This document shows, one piece after another, positions 17,583 through 26,284 of a stretch of 64,000 nt of DNA. The translations under genes were made by a program, and so were the position numbers. Origin of the DNA: Burkholderiaceae bacterium (GTDB lineage: Bacteria > Pseudomonadota > Gammaproteobacteria > Burkholderiales > Burkholderiaceae); assembly GCA_947462685.1 (NCBI GenBank), contig CANHPL010000009.1, forward strand, positions 1 to 64,000, written 5' to 3'. Position 1 is the first letter of the stretch. Each line of letters begins with the position of its first letter. A model generated the notes under the pieces. The model saw only the letters and a list, made by a program, of their open reading frames with translations, was not told where the DNA came from and did no database searches.

Positions 17583-17620
17583 AAGACAAACTGACAATAA
17601 TTGACTATTTCAGTTGTCTT
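17583..17620. terminator. Possible shared hairpin between convergent genes
   Basis: AAGACAAACTGA and TCAGTTGTCTT can pair with one bulged A around a loop of about 15 bases, between the convergent SDR and cupin genes. The right arm includes the cupin stop codon. There is no real T run on either strand, so termination is uncertain. Confidence 0.3.
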
Positions 17621-17996
17621 TGTAGGGACTTGTAATCACTAAAAAAACCAAGCTCTCTAAACCGGTGTTGTGCAACTCATGAACAACACCGGGAGGAATA
17701 TAAGCTACATCATGTTCACGCATGATGTGTTTTTGGTCATCTAGTATCAACATTCCCTCACCACTTAAAAAGTGATAAATCTGTTCTTGAACTTGATGTA
17801 CATGGCTTTCTACATAGGCTCCAGGTTGATAGGTGGATATCCGATAGTCAAAAATCTTACTATCTGTAGTATTCGGTGAAACAATTTCTTTAGATAAAGC
17901 ACGATCGAAATGTCCTGGATATTGTATCCAAGGTATTTCTGATAAATGACGAACAACTGCTTTACGTGGTTTTGTTTTTTTCATCAGTGACTCCAT
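17610..17996 (-). CDS. Cupin domain protein
   Basis: A 128-residue single-cupin protein. The metal-binding motif 1 is in YVESHVHQVQEQIYHFLSGEG (His, His and Glu ligands), and motif 2 is in IPPGVVHELHN. The ATG at 17996 overlaps the stop of the ThDP enzyme gene (TAATG). A second ATG at 17984 has GGAG 6 bases upstream and may be the actual start. The tight coupling suggests a dedicated partner of the ThDP enzyme, perhaps an isomerase or small dioxygenase. No substrate can be named. Confidence 0.85.
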   Translation of the reverse strand: MESLMKKTKPRKAVVRHLSEIPWIQYPGHFDRALSKEIVSPNTTDSKIFDYRISTYQPGAYVESHVHQVQEQIYHFLSGEGMLILDDQKHIMREHDVAYIPPGVVHELHNTGLESLVFLVITSPYKDN

Positions 17997-19786
17997 TAGT
18001 TAGGTTGCCAAGGTTTGCCAAATACTGGTTCTTTATATGGAATGGGCGGTAATTGCCAAGTTCCAGTAGACGGTGGTTTAATATCCGCACTTACATGGAC
18101 ATCAATTACGGTGGGTCTTTTATTTTGGATTGCTTGCGCCAAAACACCGCGAAAATCTTCGCTTCTTGTTACTGTATAGCCATCGGCTCCACAAGCTTTC
18201 GCCCACATTGCAAAATCGGGATTATATTTTTCTCCGCCTGGGCCCTGCGTCCCTTTATAAAATGCGGTTCCGATTTCACGACCTTCAAACATACCAAGCT
18301 GAATATCCCGAATAGCTGACCAAGCAAAATTATTCCAAACGACCCAAATACATGGCAGATTATATTCAACAGCAGTAGCAACCACGTGCGGTGCCATCAT
18401 AAATCCACCATCACCCACTACTGCTATACAAGTTCTCTCTGGCGCAGCAAGCTGAGCACCTAAAACGCCACACACTCCAAATCCCATGGAAGAATATCCC
18501 CAGCTATTGAGCATGCTTTGTGGTCTTTTTGGTTTCCAAAACTGCATAAACCAGTTGTGATGAACCCCTGAATCTAATAATAAAATTAAATCATCTGGTG
18601 CAACATCATTGATACTAGCAACAACATATTCAGGACGAATAGGCGTCTCAATTTTAGAAAAATTAGGATTCATGAATTGGTGCCATTCCTGTTGCCAAAC
18701 AGCAATTTCCCCATGCCAAGCTGCATAGGTATTCGCCTTTATTTGGGTCTCATTTGCAAGCCCTTGCAGAAGTTGGCGTGTGAAGACTTTCGCATCCGCA
18801 ATTAAGCCTAGTGTCGGGGGATAATTACGCCCTAATTCTGCTGGATCTATATCTACTTGAATCAACTTTGTCGATGGAAAGTTCCAAGAATAACCGGGAT
18901 ACCAAGATGATGATGATCGATCATCAAAGCGAGTGCCAATACAGATGACTAAGTCTGCATGACGTCCTGCCTGATTAGCAGGATAAGCACCATTTCTGCC
19001 AATAAAACCTAGTGTTAATGGATTATTCATGGGTACACACCCCATGCCATTGGGTGAAGTAATCACCGGTATGCCAAAAGATTGGGATAACTCGGTAATC
19101 TCAGCACTAGCTTCCGATAAACTTACTCCTTGACCAATAAACAATACCGGTCTACTGGATGATTGAATGAGCTGAACCGCCAATGCAATATCTTGTGAAT
19201 TTGCACCTGGACGATATTCACCTAGACGATGTCCAGGAGCTTCTAATTCAACTTCATCGGATTCTTGAAAGACATTGTAGGGAATATCAATATTCACAGG
19301 ACCTGGTCTGCCAGTCAGCATCGTATCAAAAGACTGTCGCATCGCTAGGGGCAACATATCCACTCGAGAAGGCTGAAAGGTACGCTTCACAACAGGACGC
19401 AACACTTGTGCAAAATCTGCCTGATTGTGCGCATACAACTCTTGGAATGGTGCCCGATTTGCTTGTGAGGTCGGCACATTCGCTGTGATTGCTAAAAATG
19501 CAGACGAATCAGATAAGGCAGTCGCTAATGACATAACTAGATTAGCAGACCCTGGTCCAGTAGATGTTAACGTTGCCACAGGTTCATGCTTAACCCGAAA
19601 ATACGCATCAGCCATATGACCAGCACATTGCTCATGTCTCGGTGAAATTAGAGTTATTTTATCTTTGAGATGGTATAGAGCATCTAAAATACCAACATTT
19701 CCATGACCACAAATGCCAAAGATATAGGGGACTTTTTGTTTCACTAAATATTCGGCAATGACTTCTCCACCATTCATTTTGGGCAT
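17996..19786 (-). CDS. Thiamine-diphosphate-dependent enzyme, acetolactate synthase-like
   Basis: A 596-residue ThDP enzyme with the usual three domains. The PYR domain has the catalytic Glu E52 in RHEQCAGHMADAY, the central domain has PVLFIGQGVSLSEA, and the PP domain has the metal motif starting GDGGFMMAPH and ending VWNN. Length and motifs fit the acetolactate synthase/benzoylformate decarboxylase/sulfoacetaldehyde acetyltransferase group. There is no ilvN-type regulatory subunit beside it, and the companion is a cupin, so a catabolic carboligase or decarboxylase is likelier than branched-chain amino acid synthesis. GGAGA precedes the ATG. It is divergent from a Bug protein gene across 120 bases. 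Confidence 0.88.
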   Translation of the reverse strand: MPKMNGGEVIAEYLVKQKVPYIFGICGHGNVGILDALYHLKDKITLISPRHEQCAGHMADAYFRVKHEPVATLTSTGPGSANLVMSLATALSDSSAFLAITANVPTSQANRAPFQELYAHNQADFAQVLRPVVKRTFQPSRVDMLPLAMRQSFDTMLTGRPGPVNIDIPYNVFQESDEVELEAPGHRLGEYRPGANSQDIALAVQLIQSSSRPVLFIGQGVSLSEASAEITELSQSFGIPVITSPNGMGCVPMNNPLTLGFIGRNGAYPANQAGRHADLVICIGTRFDDRSSSSWYPGYSWNFPSTKLIQVDIDPAELGRNYPPTLGLIADAKVFTRQLLQGLANETQIKANTYAAWHGEIAVWQQEWHQFMNPNFSKIETPIRPEYVVASINDVAPDDLILLLDSGVHHNWFMQFWKPKRPQSMLNSWGYSSMGFGVCGVLGAQLAAPERTCIAVVGDGGFMMAPHVVATAVEYNLPCIWVVWNNFAWSAIRDIQLGMFEGREIGTAFYKGTQGPGGEKYNPDFAMWAKACGADGYTVTRSEDFRGVLAQAIQNKRPTVIDVHVSADIKPPSTGTWQLPPIPYKEPVFGKPWQPN

Positions 19787-19906
19787 CGTATCTCCTTATT
19801 ATTTAATATTTATTAAGCATAACTTAAATTGATAAGAAATTAAGTTAAAAAAAAGAATTACCTACTTTTTAATATGTTAATCTATATCAATAATAAGGAG
19901 ACATTA

Positions 19907-20881
19907 ATGACTGATTTGATCCGTAGTCTTGTGCTTTGCCTTTCTGTCATGTGCACCATTAGTTCTTGGTGCGCTCATGCCAGTGACTTTCCGAATAAAC
20001 CCATAAAAATTATCGTGCCCTTCGCTCCCGGTGGATCAAATGATGTTGTCATGCGCTTGTTGGCTCCTTCCCTTTCAGAGGAATTAGGTCAAAGTGTCAT
20101 TGTTGAAAATCGTCCAGGTGGTGGAGCTACCATTGGTATGGACATTGTTGCGAAATCAAAACCCGATGGTTACACGTTGGGTGTAGCTAATACGTCATTT
20201 GGAGCAAACCCATTTGTTATTAGCAAAATGCCGTTTGACACACAAAAAGATTTATCTCCTGTATGTTTAGTTGGTAAAGTTCCCTTAGTGGTAATTGTGA
20301 ATCCCCAATTTCCTGTCCGAAGTATCAAGGAGTTAATTGAGTATGCGAAAAAGAATCCTGAAGTAATCAACTATGGATCTGCCGGCAACGCAAGCGCACC
20401 GCATTTAGCAGGTGCTTTATTTGAATACTCTACTGGAACAAAATTAACCCATATCCCCTATAAAAGCGGTGGTGAAGCCACGGCAGCAATTTTGGGTAAT
20501 ATTACCCAACTCCAATTTGCCGCCGTTCCATCTGCGATTCAACAAATTCGTTCGAATCGCTTAATCCCTTTAGCAGTAACAACCTTAGATCGTGATGAGA
20601 GCTTGCCTGAAGTCCCTACCGTTGATCAGTCTGGAGTAAAAGACTTCGACATGTCAGATTGGATTGGCATTGTGGTGCCTGCTGGCACACCTGATATTGT
20701 GATTAAAAGACTGAATGAAGCCTTCGTAAAAGCTCTTACTAAACCAGAAAATCGTGCAAGCCTAACAAAGGCAGGCGCTAGACCTATTGGTAGTTCCCCA
20801 GAGGAATTAAAAAATTTAATCAATAAAGAATTAAATACTTGGCAAAAAGTTGTTAAAGCCGCAAATATAAAAGTTAATTAA
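19907..20881 (+). CDS. Bug/TctC family periplasmic substrate-binding protein (2 of 5)
   Basis: A 324-residue Bug protein. The frame is open from 19874, but the ATG at 19907 has AAGGAGA at good spacing and gives a clean signal peptide ending at about CAHA, before FPNKPIKIIVPFAPGGS. The conserved segments SKPDGYTLG and IPYKSGGEATAAILG are present. It is followed after 17 bases by the racemase-superfamily gene and is divergent from the ThDP enzyme, so the three may serve one compound. No membrane subunits are adjacent. Confidence 0.93.
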   Translation: MTDLIRSLVLCLSVMCTISSWCAHASDFPNKPIKIIVPFAPGGSNDVVMRLLAPSLSEELGQSVIVENRPGGGATIGMDIVAKSKPDGYTLGVANTSFGANPFVISKMPFDTQKDLSPVCLVGKVPLVVIVNPQFPVRSIKELIEYAKKNPEVINYGSAGNASAPHLAGALFEYSTGTKLTHIPYKSGGEATAAILGNITQLQFAAVPSAIQQIRSNRLIPLAVTTLDRDESLPEVPTVDQSGVKDFDMSDWIGIVVPAGTPDIVIKRLNEAFVKALTKPENRASLTKAGARPIGSSPEELKNLINKELNTWQKVVKAANIKVN

Positions 20882-20898
20882 TCTCATTAGGACTTGAT

Positions 20899-21615
20899 AT
20901 GATTCATCGCATCGGCATGTTATTACCTGCCACAAATATTGCTGTAGAAATTGAATTAAACCGTGTATTACCTAAAAATTATCAGCTCTTTATCTCACGT
21001 GTAAAAGTGAGTTCTGTCGATGAAATTGGCTGGAAAGAACATGATTCAGATATCAATTATCAAGCTGAATTAATTGGTACGATCAAACCTGAAGTCGTCA
21101 TCCTCTTACAAACTGCAGCTAGTCTTTATGGTCCTGAAAACTATGATGCTGATATCGTTAAAAGAATTATGCAAATATCAGGAGCTCCAGCAGTAACCAC
21201 AGCACACGCTATTGGAAGAGTCTTGAGGTCTATTGGCGCTAAAAAAGTTGCCATGCTTTCTCCTTATAACAGTACTTTAGCGACTAACGCTAAAGCCTAT
21301 TTTAAAAAAATTCATGACGTAGAGATCTCGTCAGTTGATTTTTTTAATTTAACCGATGTAAAGAAAATTATTGAACTCGGGCCTGAACCCGCGGAAAAAG
21401 CGATTGAAAAACTTGCAGCAACCAAGCCAGATGCAATTATCCTCGCTGGGGGAGCATATCAAATTATGGAGCATATCGATACTTGGGAAAAAAAATACGA
21501 CTGTACCATTGTTTCAACCAACCAAGCAGCAATATGGGCTGCAATTCAAGCTTGTCAGGGTGATGAAAAAATTCTAGGCAGTGGGAAAATATTAGAAGCC
21601 ATGCCGAGAGGTTAA
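20899..21615 (+). CDS. Asp/Glu racemase superfamily protein (maleate isomerase/arylmalonate decarboxylase-like) without the usual cysteines
   Basis: A 238-residue protein with the opening RIGMLLPATNIAVEIELN typical of maleate cis-trans isomerase and arylmalonate decarboxylase relatives. In those enzymes one or two Cys residues do the chemistry. Here the first site reads VVILLQTAASLYG (residues 66-78) and the second reads DAIILAGGAYQI (residues 178-189), with Thr/Ala and Gly where Cys would be expected. The only two Cys are C202 and C219, near the C-terminus. The later STNQAAIWA segment is conserved. It follows a Bug gene, so it may act on a dicarboxylic acid, but the reaction is uncertain. 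Confidence 0.8.
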   Translation: MIHRIGMLLPATNIAVEIELNRVLPKNYQLFISRVKVSSVDEIGWKEHDSDINYQAELIGTIKPEVVILLQTAASLYGPENYDADIVKRIMQISGAPAVTTAHAIGRVLRSIGAKKVAMLSPYNSTLATNAKAYFKKIHDVEISSVDFFNLTDVKKIIELGPEPAEKAIEKLAATKPDAIILAGGAYQIMEHIDTWEKKYDCTIVSTNQAAIWAAIQACQGDEKILGSGKILEAMPRG

Positions 21616-21811
21616 AAAATTGTACCTCTTGAAAAGTTAATATAAATTAATAGTTTGTCAGGATATTTAGCAGTATACGATTGAGTTTTGGTTGGTAAGT
21701 ACCTAAGCTTTACTCTTTAAGTAACGATTGCGGAAAATCTAATCTCTTAAGTCCTGGTATTTAACTGACATCAGTTCATGGGCTCATTTCATTAAATTAA
21801 AATTCATATAA

Positions 21812-22297
21812 TTATTTAGATAAGCCATATTTATTAGCAATTTTTTTAACATCCGTCACATTATTTTCAATAATTTTTTGTTTAACTTTGTTATATTCTC
21901 CATAGGTTATTTCTCCAGAAACTAATTTGGTTGTTGCTTGGTTATAACTATTTAAAAGTACTTCATTTACATCTATTAATTCCTGAGCAGCTTTCAAGGG
22001 TTTAATGTACTTTTTCGTAATTATTGAGTATTGGTTTTGATACCAATTTCTTTGCACGATTGTTTTTGTTATTTCGACAATTTCTTGTTGAGAAGGCATA
22101 CTTGAATCAGACAATTGTTCAGCCGTAACAGCTTGTATGTTGTAGGGCGTTTTCTTTAATAGATTTGGTGCATTTGTCTTAAACCATTCAAAATTTTGGC
22201 TCTGTAAGACGGTTAATTCTTCACCGAAAGACTGTGCATTGGCAAGAAATGATGTGAAGAATATTGCAAATAGGATAGATTTAATGATTGTTTTCAT
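21812..22297 (-). CDS. Secreted protein of unknown function
   Basis: A 161-residue protein I do not recognise. It has a signal peptide (hydrophobic ILFAIFFTSFLANA, cleavage after ANA). The mature part is Lys- and Gln-rich and mostly helical in character, with no Cys and no catalytic motif. The end, from LVSGEITYGEYNKVKQKII to the C-terminus, looks like a short charged amphipathic helix pair. It is divergent from the MBOAT gene and has 196 bases of AT-rich, featureless sequence downstream. It is probably periplasmic, and may be a lineage-specific orphan. Confidence 0.65.
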   Translation of the reverse strand: MKTIIKSILFAIFFTSFLANAQSFGEELTVLQSQNFEWFKTNAPNLLKKTPYNIQAVTAEQLSDSSMPSQQEIVEITKTIVQRNWYQNQYSIITKKYIKPLKAAQELIDVNEVLLNSYNQATTKLVSGEITYGEYNKVKQKIIENNVTDVKKIANKYGLSK

Positions 22298-22495
22298 ATG
22301 AATTTTTCTATAATTTTTTTAATAAAACTATTTGTTCTGCCTACTAACAAATACTCTCTTTAGACTAAGTCTTATAATTATACTTTTTAGTATCATTTAA
22401 TAATATCATCTTCAGTTTTTGCTATTTAATTTACAAACGCTAATAAAAAACACTATTGAAGTGATCTGACTTAATCTTTTTAATATCTTAACTTA

Positions 22496-23911
22496 ATGCT
22501 ATTTCCGACCTTCGAATTTCTTGTGTTCTTTGTTGTTGTTTTACTGTTTACTTGGAAGATTTATCAGCATTCCAAGAGTCATCTTATTTTGTTGTTAATC
22601 GCAAGCTACTTTTTTTATGGATGCTGGAACTGGGCCTACATTCCATTACTATTTGGGATTTCATCACTAGCTTTTCTTTTCGCCGTACTAATTTCCAAAA
22701 ACAATAAAAATATTTGGTTTGGATTAGGAATTATTGTATTTATATTAATCCTAGTTTATTTCAAATATTCAGGATTTATCCTATCAATATTTCCTGTACT
22801 TTGGATAGAATATGCTTTTGGAGAAAAAATTGACTTTATAAATCCAGTCTTGCCTCTTGGAATCAGCTTTATCACTTTTCATGCAATATCGCTTTTATTT
22901 GATATCAAACGTGGAAAACTAAACTTTACTCCATCTTTTGTTCAGGTACTTTTATATATTTGCTTCTTTCCTCAGTTAATCGCTGGCCCAATACTTCGGG
23001 CAAGCACATTCATCACACAATTAACCATTCCAAGAGATCCACATCATTTAAAAGTTACACGTGGGATGATTTTGATATGCATTGGATTATTTAAGAAGGT
23101 TATCTTAGCAAATTACTTAGGAACCGAGATTGTCGATCCTATTTTTAATGGAGGAGTGGAAAACGCAAATCATTTCATTGCCGTTTATGCATACGCAGTA
23201 CAAATTTATTGTGATTTCTCTGGCTATACAGATATAGCTATAGGATGTGCATTTCTATTGGGTTACCGATTTCCTTTGAATTTCCGAAACCCCTATACAG
23301 CATCTTCTATTCAGGATTTTTGGAGACGTTGGCATATAACCCTTTCATTTTGGTTAAGAGACTATCTCTATATTCCAATGGGAGGGGCGCGAAAGGGATT
23401 TATATTTAAACTATTATTTCTTATGATTACAATGTTGATCGCAGGGCTTTGGCATGGTGCTGGTTGGCAGTTCATTTTTTGGGGTGCATTTCATGGGCTT
23501 TTATTGGTCATCAACCATATTTGGGTGAAAATCGCTGATCAATATTTAATCCAGAGGCATCAATCAACTATTTGGAAAATTATCTGCACTATCCTTACTT
23601 TCAATTTGGTTTGTATTGGTTGGATTTGGTTTCGAGCACCGAATTTCGATGTTGCACTCCTGATATTTCATCAATCATGCCTTGATGTGCTTCAGGGGAA
23701 AATCTTTTCAAATGTAAATTACTTAACCCTGCTTGCAATCGTTTGTGGAATCGGGACTCAGTTTCAAACACTTACATCACGTTCTAAAGTTGAGAGATGG
23801 TTAGGCAAACAAGCCTGGTTTTTTCAAGGTGCAATCTTTGTACTTATAATCTCCCTTATAGAATTTCTCGCTCCAAGTGGGATTGCACCATTTATCTATT
23901 TCCAATTTTAG
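22496..23911 (+). CDS. MBOAT family O-acyltransferase (AlgI/DltB-like)
   Basis: A 471-residue multi-pass membrane protein. Family features are PLGISFITFHAISLLFD, the region FPQLIAGPILR, the SGYTDIAIG segment, RRWHITLSFWLRDYLYIP and the conserved catalytic His in GLWHGAGWQF near residue 320. Relatives such as AlgI move acyl groups across the inner membrane to modify polysaccharides. Translation starts at ATG 22496 with no visible Shine-Dalgarno. It is followed after 2 bases by an SGNH-like protein that would complete the acetylation. The target polymer is unknown, as no polysaccharide synthesis genes are adjacent. Confidence 0.93.
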   Translation: MLFPTFEFLVFFVVVLLFTWKIYQHSKSHLILLLIASYFFYGCWNWAYIPLLFGISSLAFLFAVLISKNNKNIWFGLGIIVFILILVYFKYSGFILSIFPVLWIEYAFGEKIDFINPVLPLGISFITFHAISLLFDIKRGKLNFTPSFVQVLLYICFFPQLIAGPILRASTFITQLTIPRDPHHLKVTRGMILICIGLFKKVILANYLGTEIVDPIFNGGVENANHFIAVYAYAVQIYCDFSGYTDIAIGCAFLLGYRFPLNFRNPYTASSIQDFWRRWHITLSFWLRDYLYIPMGGARKGFIFKLLFLMITMLIAGLWHGAGWQFIFWGAFHGLLLVINHIWVKIADQYLIQRHQSTIWKIICTILTFNLVCIGWIWFRAPNFDVALLIFHQSCLDVLQGKIFSNVNYLTLLAIVCGIGTQFQTLTSRSKVERWLGKQAWFFQGAIFVLIISLIEFLAPSGIAPFIYFQF

Positions 23912-23913
23912 TC

Positions 23914-24945
23914 ATGCCTATTATCTATTCAAATACAGTTAAAGGTACTGCAAACCTTCATCAACTTCATCTAATGTTGATTGGTTTTATCTTTATAGGA
24001 CTAATGTTTAATTCGATTGGAATCAATAATTGGGCGAAGAAAATTCCAGTTGAGCAATATAGTGTCATCAGAAACACAGCGATTAAAATGAGTCAAACTT
24101 GGTCTGAGATAGCTTCTATGCTTAAGCTTAATAAACCGAAATCGATGATTGATGATTTAAAACAGTTTCTGTTAAATAATCTTGAAAAAGAAGTTAATCT
24201 CTTTTCTAATCCAATACAAGATAGTCAAACTCAAGAGCAACAACAAAGTCCCCTCCCTATCATTATTTCCAAAAGCATCGTTGAGGAATCTCAAATTAAA
24301 ACTGTTGCATTAGTTGGGGATTCATTGATGGCGGTCAGCCTTGCCCCTAATCTGAATAGAGAGCTTAAGAAATTAGGAGTAACTAAGATCATTCAAGCTT
24401 ATCGATCTGGTACTGGATTATCTCGTCCAGATTATTTCAATTGGATGACTGAGTATCCAAAATTACTTGCTGGGCAATCCCCGAAAATTATCATTTGTAC
24501 TATTGGCTCTAATGATGCTCAAGGATTTCAGATTGGTAATAAGGTATATCAATTTGGGCAACCTGAATGGTCTGAGGAATACTCTAAACGTCTAGAAAGT
24601 TTTTTAATGATGCTGCAATCCCAAAATGCACAAGTTTATTGGGTGACTCTACCCAAGATGCGGAGTCCTGTTTTCGATGCGAAAATTCAAGCGCTTAATA
24701 AGCTTGTTGCAAATCGCCTTGAACATCAACCCGGGATTACTTTAATTCCAGCCAACGCCATACTTTCGCCTGAAAGTCTGAACACTTACGTAGAATTTTC
24801 TCGAGACCCTAAATCGGGTCAGGAGCAACTAAGAACTGAAGACGGGATACATCTCTCTGACGCTGGAGGAAGAAAGCTTGCACTAGGAGTCATTGCCTAC
24901 TTAAAACGTGATGGGATCTTTGCCGGACAAGACTCTTCCAAGTAA
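23914..24945 (+). CDS. Membrane-anchored SGNH/GDSL hydrolase-like protein (DUF459-type)
   Basis: A 343-residue protein. The ATG at 23914 lies 2 bases after the MBOAT stop and is chosen over the longer open frame, which overlaps that gene. A single N-terminal hydrophobic segment (about residues 16-33) anchors it. The extracytoplasmic domain carries block I VGDSLMA (about residues 135-141), block III-like TIGSNDAQG (about 197-205) and block V DGIHLSDAGG with the Asp/His pair (about 309-318). In AlgI-AlgJ-type pairs the SGNH protein finishes acetyl transfer to the polymer; that role is inferred from adjacency. Its 3' end overlaps the convergent hydrolase by 49 bases. Confidence 0.88.
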   Translation: MPIIYSNTVKGTANLHQLHLMLIGFIFIGLMFNSIGINNWAKKIPVEQYSVIRNTAIKMSQTWSEIASMLKLNKPKSMIDDLKQFLLNNLEKEVNLFSNPIQDSQTQEQQQSPLPIIISKSIVEESQIKTVALVGDSLMAVSLAPNLNRELKKLGVTKIIQAYRSGTGLSRPDYFNWMTEYPKLLAGQSPKIIICTIGSNDAQGFQIGNKVYQFGQPEWSEEYSKRLESFLMMLQSQNAQVYWVTLPKMRSPVFDAKIQALNKLVANRLEHQPGITLIPANAILSPESLNTYVEFSRDPKSGQEQLRTEDGIHLSDAGGRKLALGVIAYLKRDGIFAGQDSSK

Positions 24946-25994
24946 GCCTGTGGAAAAGGTTGACCATTTTCAAAATGACCTAAATTTTTGAGCTCGCTAG
25001 AAGACTGAAAAAGCCATTGTGGTAGTGGCGTATTAAGCTTTAAGCTATCAAATGTGGATGTAATGACTTTCCATGTCCCATAGTAATCTAAATTATTTAG
25101 AGAAACTGACTCGGGAAATTTTTCTTGTGCGCCCAAAATTACTGGATGAAAAGTGGTGTCAATATCCGGAAAATCATACCTTGTATCTGGGGCTCCAGGC
25201 ATGCCATGACCAGAATGGATATCCTGATTAGAGCTTTTACCTGGAGGATAAATGATTAGATTTTTAAGGCGCTTTTGATGACACATTTGGTTCCAGTAGG
25301 CGTAAGCTGTTGGTACACCGATTTGTGTATCCTCTGATCCACTCATCAAAATAATTGGGAGTGATACAGGGAGTGTATTTAAGCCTTGTTCCAAAATTGA
25401 TTTCGATAAATCACCCCGATGAACATGTTTAGCATCTCCAGGTGATGTAAGCAAAAGAGTATAAGCCGGGGGTAATTCATTTTCTTTGATCTGGGCAACT
25501 AAATTAACCGCAGTGGTTGCACCTATTGAAAAGCCATAATATAAAGCGGACTCTTTCCTCACCATGCCCGGATGGTTTTGATCTATCCAAGCCAAGGCAG
25601 TAAGGATACTTTTTTGAGCAATCTCTTTGATTTTTTGTGGCGCATCTTTCTCGTTTCTTTGATAAACGGGATAAATTACTACACCGCCTCGTCTCGCCAA
25701 ATGATCTATGATTGCACCAAAATTCTTAGGATTTGTACCAAGCCAACCATGCATGAAAATGACAAGGGGTAAGTCCTTAACATTGGACCGCTGAGGAAAA
25801 ATCACATAAGAACGATCCACACCATTTCCTACCGCATTAATTTGGACCTCAGTGTAAATTTCTTTCTTTTTGTATTCCTCAGCATTGAACGGGCGGACAT
25901 AATCTTTCATAGACTCAGAAGCAAGGGTTTGGAATGCTAAAAAAACAAAGGGAATAAGTTTAAAAATGCAAATAAACTCTTTCAATTTACTCAA
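24897..25994 (-). CDS. Secreted alpha/beta-hydrolase (esterase/lipase-like)
   Basis: A 365-residue protein with an N-terminal hydrophobic export signal (about residues 8-26) and an alpha/beta-hydrolase domain. LVIFMHGWLGTNP provides the oxyanion region, and the nucleophile elbow YGFSIGA (GxSxG, Ser near residue 157) follows. The acid is probably in MSGSEDTQIG and the catalytic His in SGHGMPG. It faces the MBOAT-SGNH pair and overlaps its end by 49 bases, so it could be a periplasmic deacylase acting on the same material, but that is only suggestive. Two Cys residues (in MCHQK and ESCPA) could form a disulfide. Confidence 0.82.
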   Translation of the reverse strand: MSKLKEFICIFKLIPFVFLAFQTLASESMKDYVRPFNAEEYKKKEIYTEVQINAVGNGVDRSYVIFPQRSNVKDLPLVIFMHGWLGTNPKNFGAIIDHLARRGGVVIYPVYQRNEKDAPQKIKEIAQKSILTALAWIDQNHPGMVRKESALYYGFSIGATTAVNLVAQIKENELPPAYTLLLTSPGDAKHVHRGDLSKSILEQGLNTLPVSLPIILMSGSEDTQIGVPTAYAYWNQMCHQKRLKNLIIYPPGKSSNQDIHSGHGMPGAPDTRYDFPDIDTTFHPVILGAQEKFPESVSLNNLDYYGTWKVITSTFDSLKLNTPLPQWLFQSSSELKNLGHFENGQPFPQAYLEESCPAKIPSRFK

Positions 25995-26284
25995 GAAAAA
26001 TTCCTTATTGAATTGGTTTCATCATCAAAATACTAATATACAACCGTAAATATGAAAAGGATATGTCAATTTGTATTGTTAGTGATCGAGTATAAACGTA
26101 AAAAACTAAAGCAATTAGATACTGGAACGATTGTTAATTTTCTACAGATGCTAAAAATTTTCAGGATATGGCTTTTATATTCTTTCTTTTCTTCGTCTAT
26201 TGTAAAATCCCGAAATATTATTTGTTATAAAATTTAGTTTTAATATTTATTTAAAAATAATTTCTATAGTTGAAGTCGATTGCT
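25995..26284. other. AT-rich intergenic region
   Basis: About 290 bases with no convincing gene. A 61-codon open frame at 26052-26237 has no Shine-Dalgarno and an unremarkable Lys/Ile-rich composition. The region must contain promoters for the divergent hydrolase and the small secreted protein, but I cannot place them. Confidence 0.4.

Noticed and set aside
26052-26237. 61-codon open frame in the AT-rich gap before the small secreted protein
   Set aside because: No ribosome binding site, biased Lys/Ile composition from AT-rich DNA and no recognisable motif.
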